Part shown: positions 44,091-53,293 of the stretch, in pieces
How positions within the stretch are numbered: position 1 is the stretch's first letter
How the letters are laid out: each line of letters begins with the position of its first letter
DNA from: an uncultured Chitinophaga sp.
Lineage (GTDB): Bacteria > Bacteroidota > Bacteroidia > Chitinophagales > Chitinophagaceae
Assembly: GCF_937898475.1 (NCBI RefSeq)
Contig: NZ_CALEJS010000042.1
Location: 186,001 to 250,000, forward strand
Length of the DNA stretch: 64,000 nucleotides
Direction: 5' to 3'
Program-made: the position numbers and the translations under genes
Notes under the pieces: generated by a model
What the model saw: only the letters and a program-made list of their open reading frames with translations
Databases searched by the model: none
Told to the model about the DNA's origin: nothing

Positions 44091-44164
44091 TAGCGAGAAA
44101 GGGAGTTGAACCCTTGACCTCAGGGTTATGAATCCTGCGCTCTAACCGCCTGAGCTACCTCGCC
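44091..44164 (-). tRNA. tRNA-Met (anticodon CAT)
   Basis: A 74-base cloverleaf on the minus strand. Acceptor GGCGAGG pairs with TCTCGCT (G-U at both ends), the D arm is GCTC/GAGC, the anticodon loop is TTCATAA, and the T arm is AAGGG-TTCAACT-CCCTT. The base after the acceptor is A and no CCA is encoded. The anticodon CAT with this body fits elongator methionine; a lysidine-modified isoleucine tRNA is less likely but cannot be ruled out. The initiator features (GGG/CCC in the anticodon stem) are absent. Confidence 0.9.
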
Positions 44165-44263
44165 ATGTTTCCTATTTTGATCAAGGGAGTGCAAAGATAA
44201 TGGTCGTCCCCGAAATATCAAAAATTAATCTAAATATTATTTCCAAAATAATATATAAGCGGC

Positions 44264-44824
44264 TTAATAAACACCCGGTAGTAAGCGATTAGTGGTCCGC
44301 TGATACGCCTCGTACTCCGCCCCGAAAGACGCCGTCAGCATCGCTTCCTCCACCCTTATCCTGTACAGGAATGCCGCTGTTACCGGTATCACCACTATCA
44401 GCAGGCTCACCCAGTTGTTCAGCGAAATGGCAAAGCCTAGGAAAGACAGCAGCGATCCCGAGTAAGCCGGGTGGCGAACATACTTATACATCCCGTCCTT
44501 CTTCAACATATGGCCCTGCCGTATGGCCACATCGACCGTAAAAAACCTGCCCAGTGAGCGGATCGCTATAAACCGGATGATCATCCCCAGCAATATCATG
44601 CCTATGCCCGACCACCCGATGCCTGTCCACCCCGTTAGCGGAAAGCTGGTATATTCGGCAAGGTTCCCGCCAATAGCGGTGGCAGCGATGGCCGCTATCC
44701 AGATGATAGTCAGCGTCTGTTTGCTCTTCAGGGGCTGATCACCACTGCTGGAGCGCAATACCCGGTTGAGTATGATTTCCAACAGCAGCCAGCAGGCATA
44801 AACAATGTAGAAGAAGATTTTCAT
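44264..44824 (-). CDS. Isoprenylcysteine carboxyl methyltransferase (ICMT)-like membrane protein
   Basis: A 186-residue protein with about five membrane helices and the ICMT/PEMT signature RHPAYSGSLLSFLGFA (near 118-133), then RVEEAMLTASFGAEYEAYQ, the usual C-terminal helix. The ATG at 44824 is chosen over an upstream frame extension because it starts the first membrane helix. The bacterial family methylates small membrane-associated substrates using SAM; the target here is unknown. Confidence 0.85.
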   Translation of the reverse strand: MKIFFYIVYACWLLLEIILNRVLRSSSGDQPLKSKQTLTIIWIAAIAATAIGGNLAEYTSFPLTGWTGIGWSGIGMILLGMIIRFIAIRSLGRFFTVDVAIRQGHMLKKDGMYKYVRHPAYSGSLLSFLGFAISLNNWVSLLIVVIPVTAAFLYRIRVEEAMLTASFGAEYEAYQRTTNRLLPGVY

Positions 44825-44880
44825 AAGACAGACATTATCACCAAAGGTAAGCGGAAAATCTCCCCGGATGAACAATGTAT

Positions 44881-45834
44881 TCAGTCCTCCAGCAGCAGCT
44901 CCATCTGGATGTTGGCCCGCTCATAAGGAGAGGGGGGCCCCGTGATCTTCCTGAATCCCAGTTTGTGATACAGGTTAACAGCTGGTTTCAGGATGGTATT
45001 GCTCTCCAGGTAAAGACGCCTGGCGTCATTGTCCCTGGCTCTTTCTATGGCCGCCTTACCCAGTAAAAAGCCGATGCTCTTACCGCGCACTTCCGGCGAT
45101 ACCGCCATTTTGGCCAGCTCATAGCCGCTACCATCTTTCATTTTGATCAGTGCGCAGGTGCCTACGGGCTGGCCTTCGTAAATGGCCATGAGAATATGCC
45201 CGCCCTTCTTCAGGATATAGTCCTTCGGATGGTCCAGCGCCTTCAGGTCTTCCGGCTCTATTTTGAAGTAGGTGGAAATCCACTGTACATTCAGCGCTTT
45301 AAAAGTCGCCGCATGTTCAGGGGCATAATCCACGATCTGTACGCTGCTGCCTTCCCGCGCTTTCTTCTGTTCCTGTACACGGCGCAGCAGGCTCTTCTGA
45401 CCCAGCAGGAACTCCCATTCTGCAATGGCTTTCCAGAGGTCATACTGTGTTTCTTTCATGGCATTTTCTACCGCAGCGCCCACATCGCTGAGCTGGTCCT
45501 GCATTTTCTGGAGGATGGCTTCCCCTGCGGGGGATAGCGTCACGAAATTCTTGCGCCCGTCTTTTTTTCCCTTCTTCTCTTTTACATATCCCTTTTTAGC
45601 CATCTCCCGCACAATCTGGCTCACAGAAGGGTGTGTGTGCCCTATTTCCTGGGCTATTGCGGTAATGGTCCTTTCTTCCCCGCGTGCCAGAACATAGAAC
45701 ACCGGGAACCATTTTGGCTGCATGTCTATGTTGTATAAAGCATAGATCTGGGACGCCTCTTCGGTAAGCAGGTCACTCAGCCGGCGCAGCCTGCTGCCAA
45801 GTGCCATTTTCCCTACCTGCTCATAAAACTCCAT
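44881..45834 (-). CDS. Fused MarR regulator and GNAT N-acetyltransferase
   Basis: A 317-residue two-domain protein. Residues 1-145 are a MarR winged helix (TITAIAQEIGHTHPSVSQIV, then VKEKKGKKDGRKNFVTLS wing). Residues about 165-317 are a GNAT domain with acyl-CoA motif VSPEVRGKSIGFLLGKAAI and the LYHKLGFRKI segment. This architecture is recurrent in bacteria. Paired TTACGTAA repeats just upstream are a probable autoregulatory operator. Confidence 0.92.
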   Translation of the reverse strand: MEFYEQVGKMALGSRLRRLSDLLTEEASQIYALYNIDMQPKWFPVFYVLARGEERTITAIAQEIGHTHPSVSQIVREMAKKGYVKEKKGKKDGRKNFVTLSPAGEAILQKMQDQLSDVGAAVENAMKETQYDLWKAIAEWEFLLGQKSLLRRVQEQKKAREGSSVQIVDYAPEHAATFKALNVQWISTYFKIEPEDLKALDHPKDYILKKGGHILMAIYEGQPVGTCALIKMKDGSGYELAKMAVSPEVRGKSIGFLLGKAAIERARDNDARRLYLESNTILKPAVNLYHKLGFRKITGPPSPYERANIQMELLLED

Positions 45835-45847
45835 AACTGATCATTAA

Positions 45848-45867
45848 TTACGTAATTGGTTACGTAA
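45848..45867. promoter_or_regulatory. Paired TTACGTAA palindromes, candidate MarR operator
   Basis: TTACGTAA occurs at 45848-45855 and again at 45860-45867. Each is a perfect palindrome and the pair is nearly symmetrical, 14 bases upstream of the MarR-GNAT start. MarR regulators often bind such sites in their own promoters. Confidence 0.6.
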
Positions 45868-46007
45868 ATTTATACATAATCTGTATATCCACCAAAAAAT
45901 AGTACAGTACGCCACTCGCAGCGTGCAGGGCGCCTGCAACCTTTTCGCATGGTAATTGTTGTACCAGCAGGGTAATCTGATTTATTCACCTGAAAAACCT
46001 TTTCCCC

Positions 46008-46217
46008 ATGTCAGTAGTAAAAGTAATTGAGCTCATTTCCTCTTCTGAAAAAAGCATAGAAGATGCTATCCAAAACGCTGTTGCAGAAGCATCCAGAACC
46101 ATTCACAACATCGATTCCGTTTTTGTAAAAGACATTAAGGCCCATGTGAAAGATGGAAAGGTTACCACCTACGGCGTGATCTGTAAGGTTTCCTTCAGGC
46201 TCGATGAAGGCCGCTAA
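46008..46217 (+). CDS. Dodecin family flavin-binding protein
   Basis: A 69-residue protein that matches dodecin along its whole length: SVVKVIELISSSEKSIEDAI, then VAEASRTIHNI and DGKVTTYGVICKVSF. Dodecins form hollow dodecamers that store riboflavin or FMN. The usual flavin-stacking Trp near position 36 is not seen (DSVFVKD here), as in many bacterial homologues without strong flavin binding. It is monocistronic and convergent with mscS. Confidence 0.9.
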   Translation: MSVVKVIELISSSEKSIEDAIQNAVAEASRTIHNIDSVFVKDIKAHVKDGKVTTYGVICKVSFRLDEGR

Positions 46218-46255
46218 GCTGCCTGGCCTCTTTTCTGGTAAACATGCTGTGTAAA

Positions 46256-46291
46256 CATGTACGCCCTGCATTCAACGGCAGGGTGTGCATG
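46256..46291. terminator. Hairpin between convergent dodecin and mscS genes
   Basis: CATGTACGCCCTGC (46256-46269) pairs with GCAGGGTGTGCATG (46278-46291), 14 bp with two mismatches or G-U pairs and an 8-base loop. It lies between two convergent stops and may act in both directions, although no T-run follows. Confidence 0.5.
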
Positions 46292-46325
46292 GCTGCGCAT
46301 CTGGAGATTAACGTAAACGGCAGTA

Positions 46326-48860
46326 CTAAGTAGTGGGATCCGCTGCATGTGTATTACCTTCAGGCGGCTGGCCGGGTTTCCATTGCTGCAGTATTTCAGG
46401 GTCAATGGAGCGGATGTGCAGATCGCGCTGCGGATAAGGAAACTCAATACCTGCTTTTTGCAGATTCTCATAAATGGCCGTCAGCACATCATGCTGCAGC
46501 TGTCCTGCCAGTCCCAGGTCAGTTAACCAGAAGAACACCCGGAAGTTGATGGAGTTATCGCCAAACTGGAAAAGGAACACCACCGGTGCTGGGTTTTCCA
46601 TTACGCCTTCCCTGCCCGCTACCGCCTGCTTCAGTATCTCCGTCACCGTCTTTATATCGGCCCCGTAATTCACGTTTATCACCAACTCTACACGGCGTGT
46701 GCGATTGCTCAATGTCCAGTTGATCAGCTGCTGCGATATCAGGTCGCCATTCGGCACAATCACTTCAGATCCGTCGTAAGCAGAGATCTTGCTGGAGCGG
46801 ATGCCTATCTCCTTCACCACACCCGAACGTGTGCCCATCTCTATTACATCGCCTACTTCTATTGGTTTCTCAAATGCGAGTATCACACCGGATACCAGGT
46901 TGTTCACAATATTCTGCAAACCAAAACCAATGCCTACGCCCAGTGCGCCAATTACGATCGCCAGTTTGTCCATCGGGATGCCCGAGGCCGCAAAAGCCAG
47001 GAGAATGCCCACTGCCAGTACTGCCAGTCTTACCAGCAGCATGGCAGAACCCAGCCGGTTCTTTTTACCGGAGCCGGTATTCTGCGGGTCGCCAAACATA
47101 TAGGCGATCATCTGCGAAATAACGGAAGACACCCAGATCACCAGCAGAAATACTATGACACTGCCAAAGGTAAAGGTGGTATTACCGATCCTGCGCTCAG
47201 TGTCCAGGAAGCGGGCAATCGTCTCGTAAATATTATCGTAAATGTAAAGATTGCGGGCAATCAGCATCATCCAGGCCAGGGTGGCAAACAGGTAGAGCAG
47301 CACTTTCAGCCGTGCCTGTATATTCTGAAAATCAATAAAGGAAATAAAGGTGCTGGAACTCTTGTTGGCCTCCACCTGCAGGTAAACAGATTCCATCAGC
47401 AGGTCTGCAAGGAACATCAGGTTCACTGCCATTGTCACCGCTATTGCGGCCGTAGAACCCATGATCTTGGCCGAGGTCATACGCCCGCTGATCACCAGCA
47501 GCATGGAGAAAGCGCTCATCAGCATAAAGATGATCAGCACCCCGCGGGAATATTTGGGCAGCGCCAGCGTACTTTGACCCGTGATCTTCATTAGGCGCAT
47601 ACCCAGCACAATGGATGCTGTGGTGGCAAAGAAAAGTCCCCACTGCTCAGCATTTGTAGCCTGGATGGTCAGATTGTTGATGAAGTAAAGAAACAGGACG
47701 GCCACCAGTAAAAGCCAGTGGCGGAAAATATGCCGCGGTATAAAATGATGCAGGATATAACTGAGCGCCGCCACCGTCACCACCCAGTTCAGTTCCAGGT
47801 ACAACACCGGATACTGTACTGATACCAGGCCAGACACTGTGAAGATAAACACCAGCATACTGGCCACCGGAAAGCGGTACAGCAGGCGGGAATGTTGCAG
47901 AATAGCCTCTGCTTCAGTATCCGGATGATGATTGCGTACCCGGCGTATATTGTTGCGCACCCAGAAAGCAAATACACCGCCCAGCAATACCCATACTATC
48001 ATGATCGGCCACTGCATGGCAAAGAAAATGCTGAGTACCCGTATATTCTTTGACAAAGAATTGCGCAATACCGTGAAAAAGCCGGGCTCTGTAGCCTGCT
48101 TCTTTGGCTGCCACAAATAGGTATAGTCTTTGGCAAACATGCGGCGGTTATAGTTATCCATCGCAAACTCCATATCTCCCAGCAGGTTGGTAACAGCAAT
48201 GTAACGCATGGCCACCTCGTTCTGCAGCAGGCCCATTTGCAGGAGCGACTGCTTATTGGCTTTATCTATCTGCCTGAACTTCAGTATCAGGCTGGTAAGC
48301 TGGCTTACATAAAAATCCCGCAGCTCGTCTTCGGCAGGTACCATGCGCATGGTGGTATCCTTTCTCACCTGCTGCAGCGTGTCGTTGATGCTTACCAGCT
48401 CTTCGTAATGACGGAACAGGCCTTTCTGCCAGGTTTGTAATATCCGCCGCAGCTGCACCAGCATTACCTTGTTGGTGAACAGATCGTGAATATTGGGGGT
48501 GGCCCCCAGTGCAGCAATATTGCCTTTGATCACATGCAGGGAAGAATCTATCAGTGGCAACCGCTCCGTAATACCGGATGTATCGTATCCCTGTTTCAAT
48601 GTGCTGCCCAGCTCATTCAGCATTAAAGTATAACCTTCTATGCGGTTAATGATCACCGCAGTAGCGGTATCAGAGGCTTTTGACTTACTGGTGTCTTTGG
48701 CAAACCGGGAAATATCCCTGCTGGTGTTAACGCTGTCTTTATCCGGTGATGCTTGCTGGGGCTCCTTTTTTGACTGGCTGGAAGCGTTGCCCGCCAGCAG
48801 CAACATCCAGCAACACCAGGCTATCAAAGGCCGGAGCTTCCTAAAGACAGTTTTGTGCAT
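46326..48860 (-). CDS. Large mechanosensitive ion channel of the MscS family
   Basis: An 844-residue protein: signal peptide (PLIAWCCWMLLLAGNASSQ), a helical periplasmic region to about residue 265, then about eleven membrane helices and the MscS core. The pore helix and beta domain are recognisable in the ALGVGIGFGLQNIVNNLVSG segment (near 660-679) and EVGDVIEMGTRSGVVKEIGIRS. A short cytosolic end follows. Its size is nearer MscK or YbdG/YnaI-type channels than the small MscS. It would release solutes on hypo-osmotic shock. Confidence 0.9.
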   Translation of the reverse strand: MHKTVFRKLRPLIAWCCWMLLLAGNASSQSKKEPQQASPDKDSVNTSRDISRFAKDTSKSKASDTATAVIINRIEGYTLMLNELGSTLKQGYDTSGITERLPLIDSSLHVIKGNIAALGATPNIHDLFTNKVMLVQLRRILQTWQKGLFRHYEELVSINDTLQQVRKDTTMRMVPAEDELRDFYVSQLTSLILKFRQIDKANKQSLLQMGLLQNEVAMRYIAVTNLLGDMEFAMDNYNRRMFAKDYTYLWQPKKQATEPGFFTVLRNSLSKNIRVLSIFFAMQWPIMIVWVLLGGVFAFWVRNNIRRVRNHHPDTEAEAILQHSRLLYRFPVASMLVFIFTVSGLVSVQYPVLYLELNWVVTVAALSYILHHFIPRHIFRHWLLLVAVLFLYFINNLTIQATNAEQWGLFFATTASIVLGMRLMKITGQSTLALPKYSRGVLIIFMLMSAFSMLLVISGRMTSAKIMGSTAAIAVTMAVNLMFLADLLMESVYLQVEANKSSSTFISFIDFQNIQARLKVLLYLFATLAWMMLIARNLYIYDNIYETIARFLDTERRIGNTTFTFGSVIVFLLVIWVSSVISQMIAYMFGDPQNTGSGKKNRLGSAMLLVRLAVLAVGILLAFAASGIPMDKLAIVIGALGVGIGFGLQNIVNNLVSGVILAFEKPIEVGDVIEMGTRSGVVKEIGIRSSKISAYDGSEVIVPNGDLISQQLINWTLSNRTRRVELVINVNYGADIKTVTEILKQAVAGREGVMENPAPVVFLFQFGDNSINFRVFFWLTDLGLAGQLQHDVLTAIYENLQKAGIEFPYPQRDLHIRSIDPEILQQWKPGQPPEGNTHAADPTT

Positions 48861-49116
48861 GGTTAACTAAATGATTACCATAGCAATTTAATGCTTTAAT
48901 ACCATTTAACAGTCTTCACCATGGTTCTCCTTGTGATATCGTTTGCCGTGGCATTATGTTAAAATAGTATCAGCAGGGGCGTACTGATAGCATTTTAACT
49001 ACCTTCTCCATGCTTTATCCTTGCTGTATCCATATTCCCTGCTGTTTTTGCTGAAATAGTATCGTTGGGAATTCCTGTGTTTATTGATTAAATTCATTCA
49101 TTGTGAGCCGCATAGC

Positions 49117-50678
49117 ATGAAAAGGGAAGCCGTCATCGCAAATATCCAGCAGCACACCCAGTCCTGGGATGTGGTCGTGATCGGGGGAGGGGCCACCGGT
49201 TTGGGCGCCGCCCTGAAGGCCGTTACCCGTGGTTATCGTACCCTGCTGCTGGAGCAGGCTGATTTTGCCAAATCTACCTCCGGCAAAAGCACCAAGCTGG
49301 TACATGGTGGCGTGCGCTACCTCGCTGAGGGCGATGTTGCCCTGGTAAGAGAGGCCAGTATTGAACGCGGCCGCCTGCTCCGGAATGCCCGCACCTGGTC
49401 AGGAACCTGTCTTTCGTGATCCCCGTTTTCAGTTGGTGGCAGTCGCTCAAATACACAGTCGGACTTAAACTGTATGACCGTATGGCCGGCCGCCTCAGCC
49501 TGGGGCGCTCGCAGTATATCTCCCGCAGGGAAACTCTGGAGCGGCTGCCCACCCTGTCGACACAGCACCTGAAGGGCGGGGTACTGTATCACGACGGACA
49601 GTTTGACGATAGCCGGCTGGCCGTCAACCTGGCGCAAACCATCTGCGAGAAAGGTGGTGCCGCCCTGAACTATGTAAGGGTAACAGCCCTCTGTAAAGAC
49701 GCCCAGGGCCGTATCACCGGTATCCGCGCAGTAGATACCATTGGCGGGATGCCTATCCGGGTAGATGCCCGCGCCGTGATCAATGCTACCGGCGTGTTTA
49801 CAGACGATATCCTGCAGATGGACAGTCCGGGCGCCCGCAAATCAGTGGTCGCCAGCCAGGGGGTGCACCTCGTGCTGGACGCTTCCTTTCTGCCCGGTCA
49901 TTGCGCCCTTATGATACCCTGCACCAGCGAAGGACGCGTGCTTTTCGTGGTGCCCTGGCACAATAAAGTGGTAGCGGGTACCACCGATACCCCGTGAACC
50001 ATATCACCCTGGAACCCCCATGCCCTGGAACAGGAGATCAGCTTTATACTGAATACAGCCGGGGAATACCTGCAGCGCCGTCCCAAAAGAACGGATGTAC
50101 TAAGCGTGTGGGCAGGCTTACGGCCCCTGGCTACTCCCGAAGAAGCAGGACAGCAGACAAGGGAGATATCCCGCAATGATAAGATCATGGTGGCGGCATC
50201 AGGACTGGTGACTATTATCGGCGGAAAATGGGCTACTTATCGTCGTATGGCCGAAGACGTTATACGGCAGATGGAAAAAGCCCTCGGCCGGACACGCACC
50301 ACATCCGTTACCCATGATATGCCACTGCATGGCGCGGGGCAGGCAGACTGGAACGATCCCTGGTACTTTTACGGCAGTGATGCAGCCGCCATCCGCGACC
50401 TCATCTCCGCCCAACCTGTTTTGCAGGAAGCGCTCAGCACTTCCCTGCATATCCGCAGGGCACAGGTGATATGGGGCGTGCGGCATGAAATGGCTTGCCA
50501 TGTAGAAGACTTTCTGGCGCGCCGTACACGCGCGCTGTTCCTCTATGCACGCGAAGCCCTGCGCATAGCGCCCGTGATAGCTGCTATTATGGCCCGGGAA
50601 TTGCAGCAGGACAGCAGCTGGGAACAACGGCAGCTGGAAAGCTTTACGGCGCTGGCTAAATCATATTTACTAAGCTGA
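49117..50678 (+). pseudogene. glpD: Glycerol-3-phosphate dehydrogenase/oxidase (GlpD-like), interrupted by three single-base indels
   Basis: The reconstructed protein (about 520 residues) is a GlpD-type FAD enzyme that oxidises glycerol 3-phosphate to dihydroxyacetone phosphate at the membrane. VVVIGGGATGLGAALKA gives the FAD motif, then STKLVHGGVRYL, and near the end HEMACHVEDFLARRTR. The frame is broken at a CCC run at 49388-49390 (one C missing), at a CCCC run at 49990-49993 (one C missing) and at a CCCCC run at 50015-50019 (one C extra). Protein-like sequence continues across each break after shifting frame. The start ATG is at 49117. Either the gene is decayed or the assembly has homopolymer errors. 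Confidence 0.85.
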
Positions 50679-50764
50679 AAGCTCCGGTAGCGAAGCATAT
50701 TAACATTACGTTACTTCCCATACCAGGGGCGCATAACTAAAGACCAGACACTATTTTTAAGATT

Positions 50765-51646
50765 ATGACGAAATTATTCTTACTCGCAGGAGTTTTACTG
50801 TTATCCATTCAGGATATGAAAGCGCAGGACACGTTCCCGGTATTTGACAAAGAAGGCCACCGCGGCTGCAGGGGCCTCATGCCTGAGAATACTATTCCCG
50901 CTATGAAGAAGGCAATAGACCTGGGTGTTACCACCCTGGAGATGGACGTGGTCATTACAAAAGACAAACAGGTAATATTGTCTCATGATGCCTACCTCAA
51001 TCACCGCTTCTCTCTGACACCCGAAGGCAGGGATTTTACGAAAGAAGATGAGCCGCGGTATGTGCTTTATAAAATGGATTATGCTGAGATCCGTAAGTTT
51101 GATGTAGGCTCCAAAGGCAATCCTGGTTTTCCACGGCAGCAGCGTATTAAAGCGTACAAACCTTTGCTGTCTGAAGTGATAGATACAGTAGAGCAATATG
51201 CTGCTTTAAAAAGTGCAGACCTCCCGCGGTATAATATCGAAACCAAATCAGCAGAAGGGCATGACGGTGAATGGCAACCGGCTCCTGAAGAATTTGTAGA
51301 CCTGCTGGTAGCCGTACTGGAAGAGAAGAAGATCACCAGCAGGGTAGTGATACAGTCTTTTGATAAAAGAACCTTACAGGTGCTGCACAGAAAATATCCT
51401 GATATAAAAACAAGTTACCTGGTAGGAGAGGATAAGCAGGGCCTGGACAGCAACCTGGCTGTACTGGGTTTTACCCCTTTTATATACAGTCCGCACTATA
51501 AACTAGTGAATGCGCAGCTGGTGCAAAGCTGCAAAGAGAAAGGCCTTAAACTGATCCCGTGGACTCCCAACACTGCTGAAGAAATAGCTCAGCTGAAAGC
51601 ATTGGGAGTAGACGGCATCATTACAGATTATCCTGATCTTTTCTGA
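50765..51646 (+). CDS. Glycerophosphodiester phosphodiesterase
   Basis: A 293-residue secreted GDPD-family enzyme with a signal peptide (KLFLLAGVLLLSIQDMKAQ). It cleaves glycerophosphodiesters to glycerol 3-phosphate and an alcohol. Family residues are EGHRGCRGLMPENTIPA (catalytic His and Arg), LEMDVVITKDKQVILSHD (Glu, Asp, His), and WTPNTAEEIAQLKALGVDG near the end (split). It follows the GlpD-like gene, which would use its product. The stop TGA directly abuts the nitroreductase stop. Confidence 0.93.
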   Translation: MTKLFLLAGVLLLSIQDMKAQDTFPVFDKEGHRGCRGLMPENTIPAMKKAIDLGVTTLEMDVVITKDKQVILSHDAYLNHRFSLTPEGRDFTKEDEPRYVLYKMDYAEIRKFDVGSKGNPGFPRQQRIKAYKPLLSEVIDTVEQYAALKSADLPRYNIETKSAEGHDGEWQPAPEEFVDLLVAVLEEKKITSRVVIQSFDKRTLQVLHRKYPDIKTSYLVGEDKQGLDSNLAVLGFTPFIYSPHYKLVNAQLVQSCKEKGLKLIPWTPNTAEEIAQLKALGVDGIITDYPDLF

Positions 51647-52222
51647 TTAGATCCATTTTATTTTTTCTGTCAGCGGTTTGATCCTTCTGCCTTCAGGAAT
51701 GCCGCCATCGGCATAGCCCAGGTAGAAGAATCCCAGTACTTTATCCTGGTCGCGTAGGCCTAAATAATCCTGCATGGCAGGAGTATAGGTCATGCCGCCG
51801 GAGCCCCAGTAAGCGGCCAGGCCAAGTGCTGTGGCGCCCAGCCACATGTTTTGTACGGCGCAGGAAACTGCGGCAATCTCTTCTATCTCCGGAATTTTGG
51901 GATTGTCGCCCCGTTTCAGACAGATAGCAATGATATGAGAGGCCAGGTCGCCCTGGTGCTGCAGCTTTTCGTAGTTGCCCGGAATAAACTGGGCGGCTGG
52001 TGTATTGTTCTTATACAGCGTTGCATGATCTGCGCAGAATTGCTTTACAGCATCTCCACTGTATACTACAAAGTACCAGGGTTCTGTATATCCGTGCGTA
52101 GGCGCCCAATCGGCCAGCGACAGTAACTGCCTGATAATATCGTCCGGTATCTTTTTGCCGTTCATACCGGTAGGCTTTACCGTACGCCTGTTTTTGATGA
52201 TTTGTTCTAAATGCTGATCCAT
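51647..52222 (-). CDS. Nitroreductase family protein
   Basis: A 191-residue FMN-dependent protein: NRRTVKPTGMNGKKIPDD, WAPTHGYTEPWYFVVYSG and GAQNMWLGATALGLAAYWGSG-like segments (here AVQNMWLGATALGLAAYWG) are the nitroreductase pattern. Known members reduce nitro compounds, quinones or enones with NAD(P)H. It is closely followed on the same strand by nothing else, and precedes the convergent phosphodiesterase. Physiological substrate unknown. Confidence 0.9.
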   Translation of the reverse strand: MDQHLEQIIKNRRTVKPTGMNGKKIPDDIIRQLLSLADWAPTHGYTEPWYFVVYSGDAVKQFCADHATLYKNNTPAAQFIPGNYEKLQHQGDLASHIIAICLKRGDNPKIPEIEEIAAVSCAVQNMWLGATALGLAAYWGSGGMTYTPAMQDYLGLRDQDKVLGFFYLGYADGGIPEGRRIKPLTEKIKWI

Positions 52223-52241
52223 TGTTTGTTGTTTTTATTCT

Positions 52242-52670
52242 TTATGCCAGTTGTGTTTTCCAGGCTTCCGGCAAACGGCTTACTTTACGTTGCTGATAGT
52301 CAAAGCATACCATGCCTGTTTTGGCTTCTGCAATGGGCAGGATGGCATCGCCGCGATGTGCGGTAATGCGGTAATAAAGGTCAAAGCCTGAAGAGGTGTA
52401 TTCATCGGCGCTAATCTCCACGTCGAATATATCACCGTGAAAACCTTCTCCTTTATATACTATCGCTACATCAGACATGATCAGGCCCGGGCCCTGCTCC
52501 GGTAATTCTTTTAGTCCGGCGGCTTGCAGGTATTGCATCCGTGCTTCATGCATAATGGAAAGAATGGCGTCGTTGCCTACATGGTTGCCGTAGTTAAGAT
52601 CCTGTATACGTACAGGTATCTGTGTCTTAAATCCGAATGCTGCCGGTAATGTTAATTTTATTCTTGCCAT
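52242..52670 (-). CDS. Acyl-CoA thioesterase-like protein (4HBT hotdog fold)
   Basis: A 142-residue hotdog-fold protein with the 4-hydroxybenzoyl-CoA thioesterase type active site: RIQDLNYGNHVGNDAILSIM gives Asp-Asn-His positions near 23-32, then a GEGFHGDIFDVEI strand. Cytosolic thioester hydrolysis of an acyl-CoA is the likely role. It lies 32 bases after rdgB and 19 bases before the nitroreductase on the same strand, so the genes may be one operon. Confidence 0.87.
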   Translation of the reverse strand: MARIKLTLPAAFGFKTQIPVRIQDLNYGNHVGNDAILSIMHEARMQYLQAAGLKELPEQGPGLIMSDVAIVYKGEGFHGDIFDVEISADEYTSSGFDLYYRITAHRGDAILPIAEAKTGMVCFDYQQRKVSRLPEAWKTQLA

Positions 52671-52702
52671 TATTTTATTTCAGGTTACGTGTAATCACGT
52701 GA

Positions 52703-53290
52703 TCAGTGCTGTTCACCCTGTTCTTTCAGGTAAGTGATCAGGCCTTCAAAAGCGCGGGCGCGGTGGCTGTATGTATTCTTTTCTGCCAGGCCCATTTCTG
52801 CAAAACTGCGGTCGGCGCCATCGGGTACAAATATGGGATCGTAGCCGAATCCTTCACTGCCCTGTGGCTGTTCAAGAATGCGGCCCGGGCAAACGCCTTC
52901 AAACTGCAGTTCCTTTCCGTCAATGATCAGGGAGATCACGGTGCGGAAACGTGCGCTGCGGTCTGTCTTATCTTTCAGTTCCTGTAATACTTTTACGATG
53001 TTATCCGCTGCAGATTTCTGTTCGCCTGCATACCTGGCAGAGAGCACGCCGGGGGCGCCGCCTAATGCCATTACTTCCAGCCCGGTATCTTCAGAAAAGC
53101 AGTCCTGTCCTGTCATCTTATAAATAACGGATGATTTTTCCCTGGCATTTTCCTCCAGTGTATCATGCGGTTCGGGAATATCTATATCGATACCGGCTTC
53201 CTGCAGGGTGATGATCTCAAAGTGATTGCCTAGCAAAGACCGCATTTCCTTTACCTTGTTCTCGTTGTTAGTGGCAAATACCAGTTGCAT
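52703..53290 (-). CDS. rdgB: Non-canonical purine NTP pyrophosphatase (RdgB/HAM1)
   Basis: A 195-residue Ham1-family enzyme that hydrolyses ITP, dITP and XTP to monophosphates, keeping damaged purines out of nucleic acids. Motifs are FATNNENKVKEM at the start, FSEDTGLEVMALGGAPGV (about 64-81), ARYAGE, and GFGYDPIFVPDG (split) with SHRARAF near the end. The unknown gene upstream stops 3 bases before its start codon, so the two are co-transcribed. Confidence 0.95.
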   Translation of the reverse strand: MQLVFATNNENKVKEMRSLLGNHFEIITLQEAGIDIDIPEPHDTLEENAREKSSVIYKMTGQDCFSEDTGLEVMALGGAPGVLSARYAGEQKSAADNIVKVLQELKDKTDRSARFRTVISLIIDGKELQFEGVCPGRILEQPQGSEGFGYDPIFVPDGADRSFAEMGLAEKNTYSHRARAFEGLITYLKEQGEQH

Positions 53291-53293
53291 GTG

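Noticed and set aside
44091..44164. tRNA-Met as an attachment site for an integrated element
   Set aside because: No direct repeat of the tRNA 3' end, integrase or phage gene was seen nearby; the adjacent IS remnant has its own ends.
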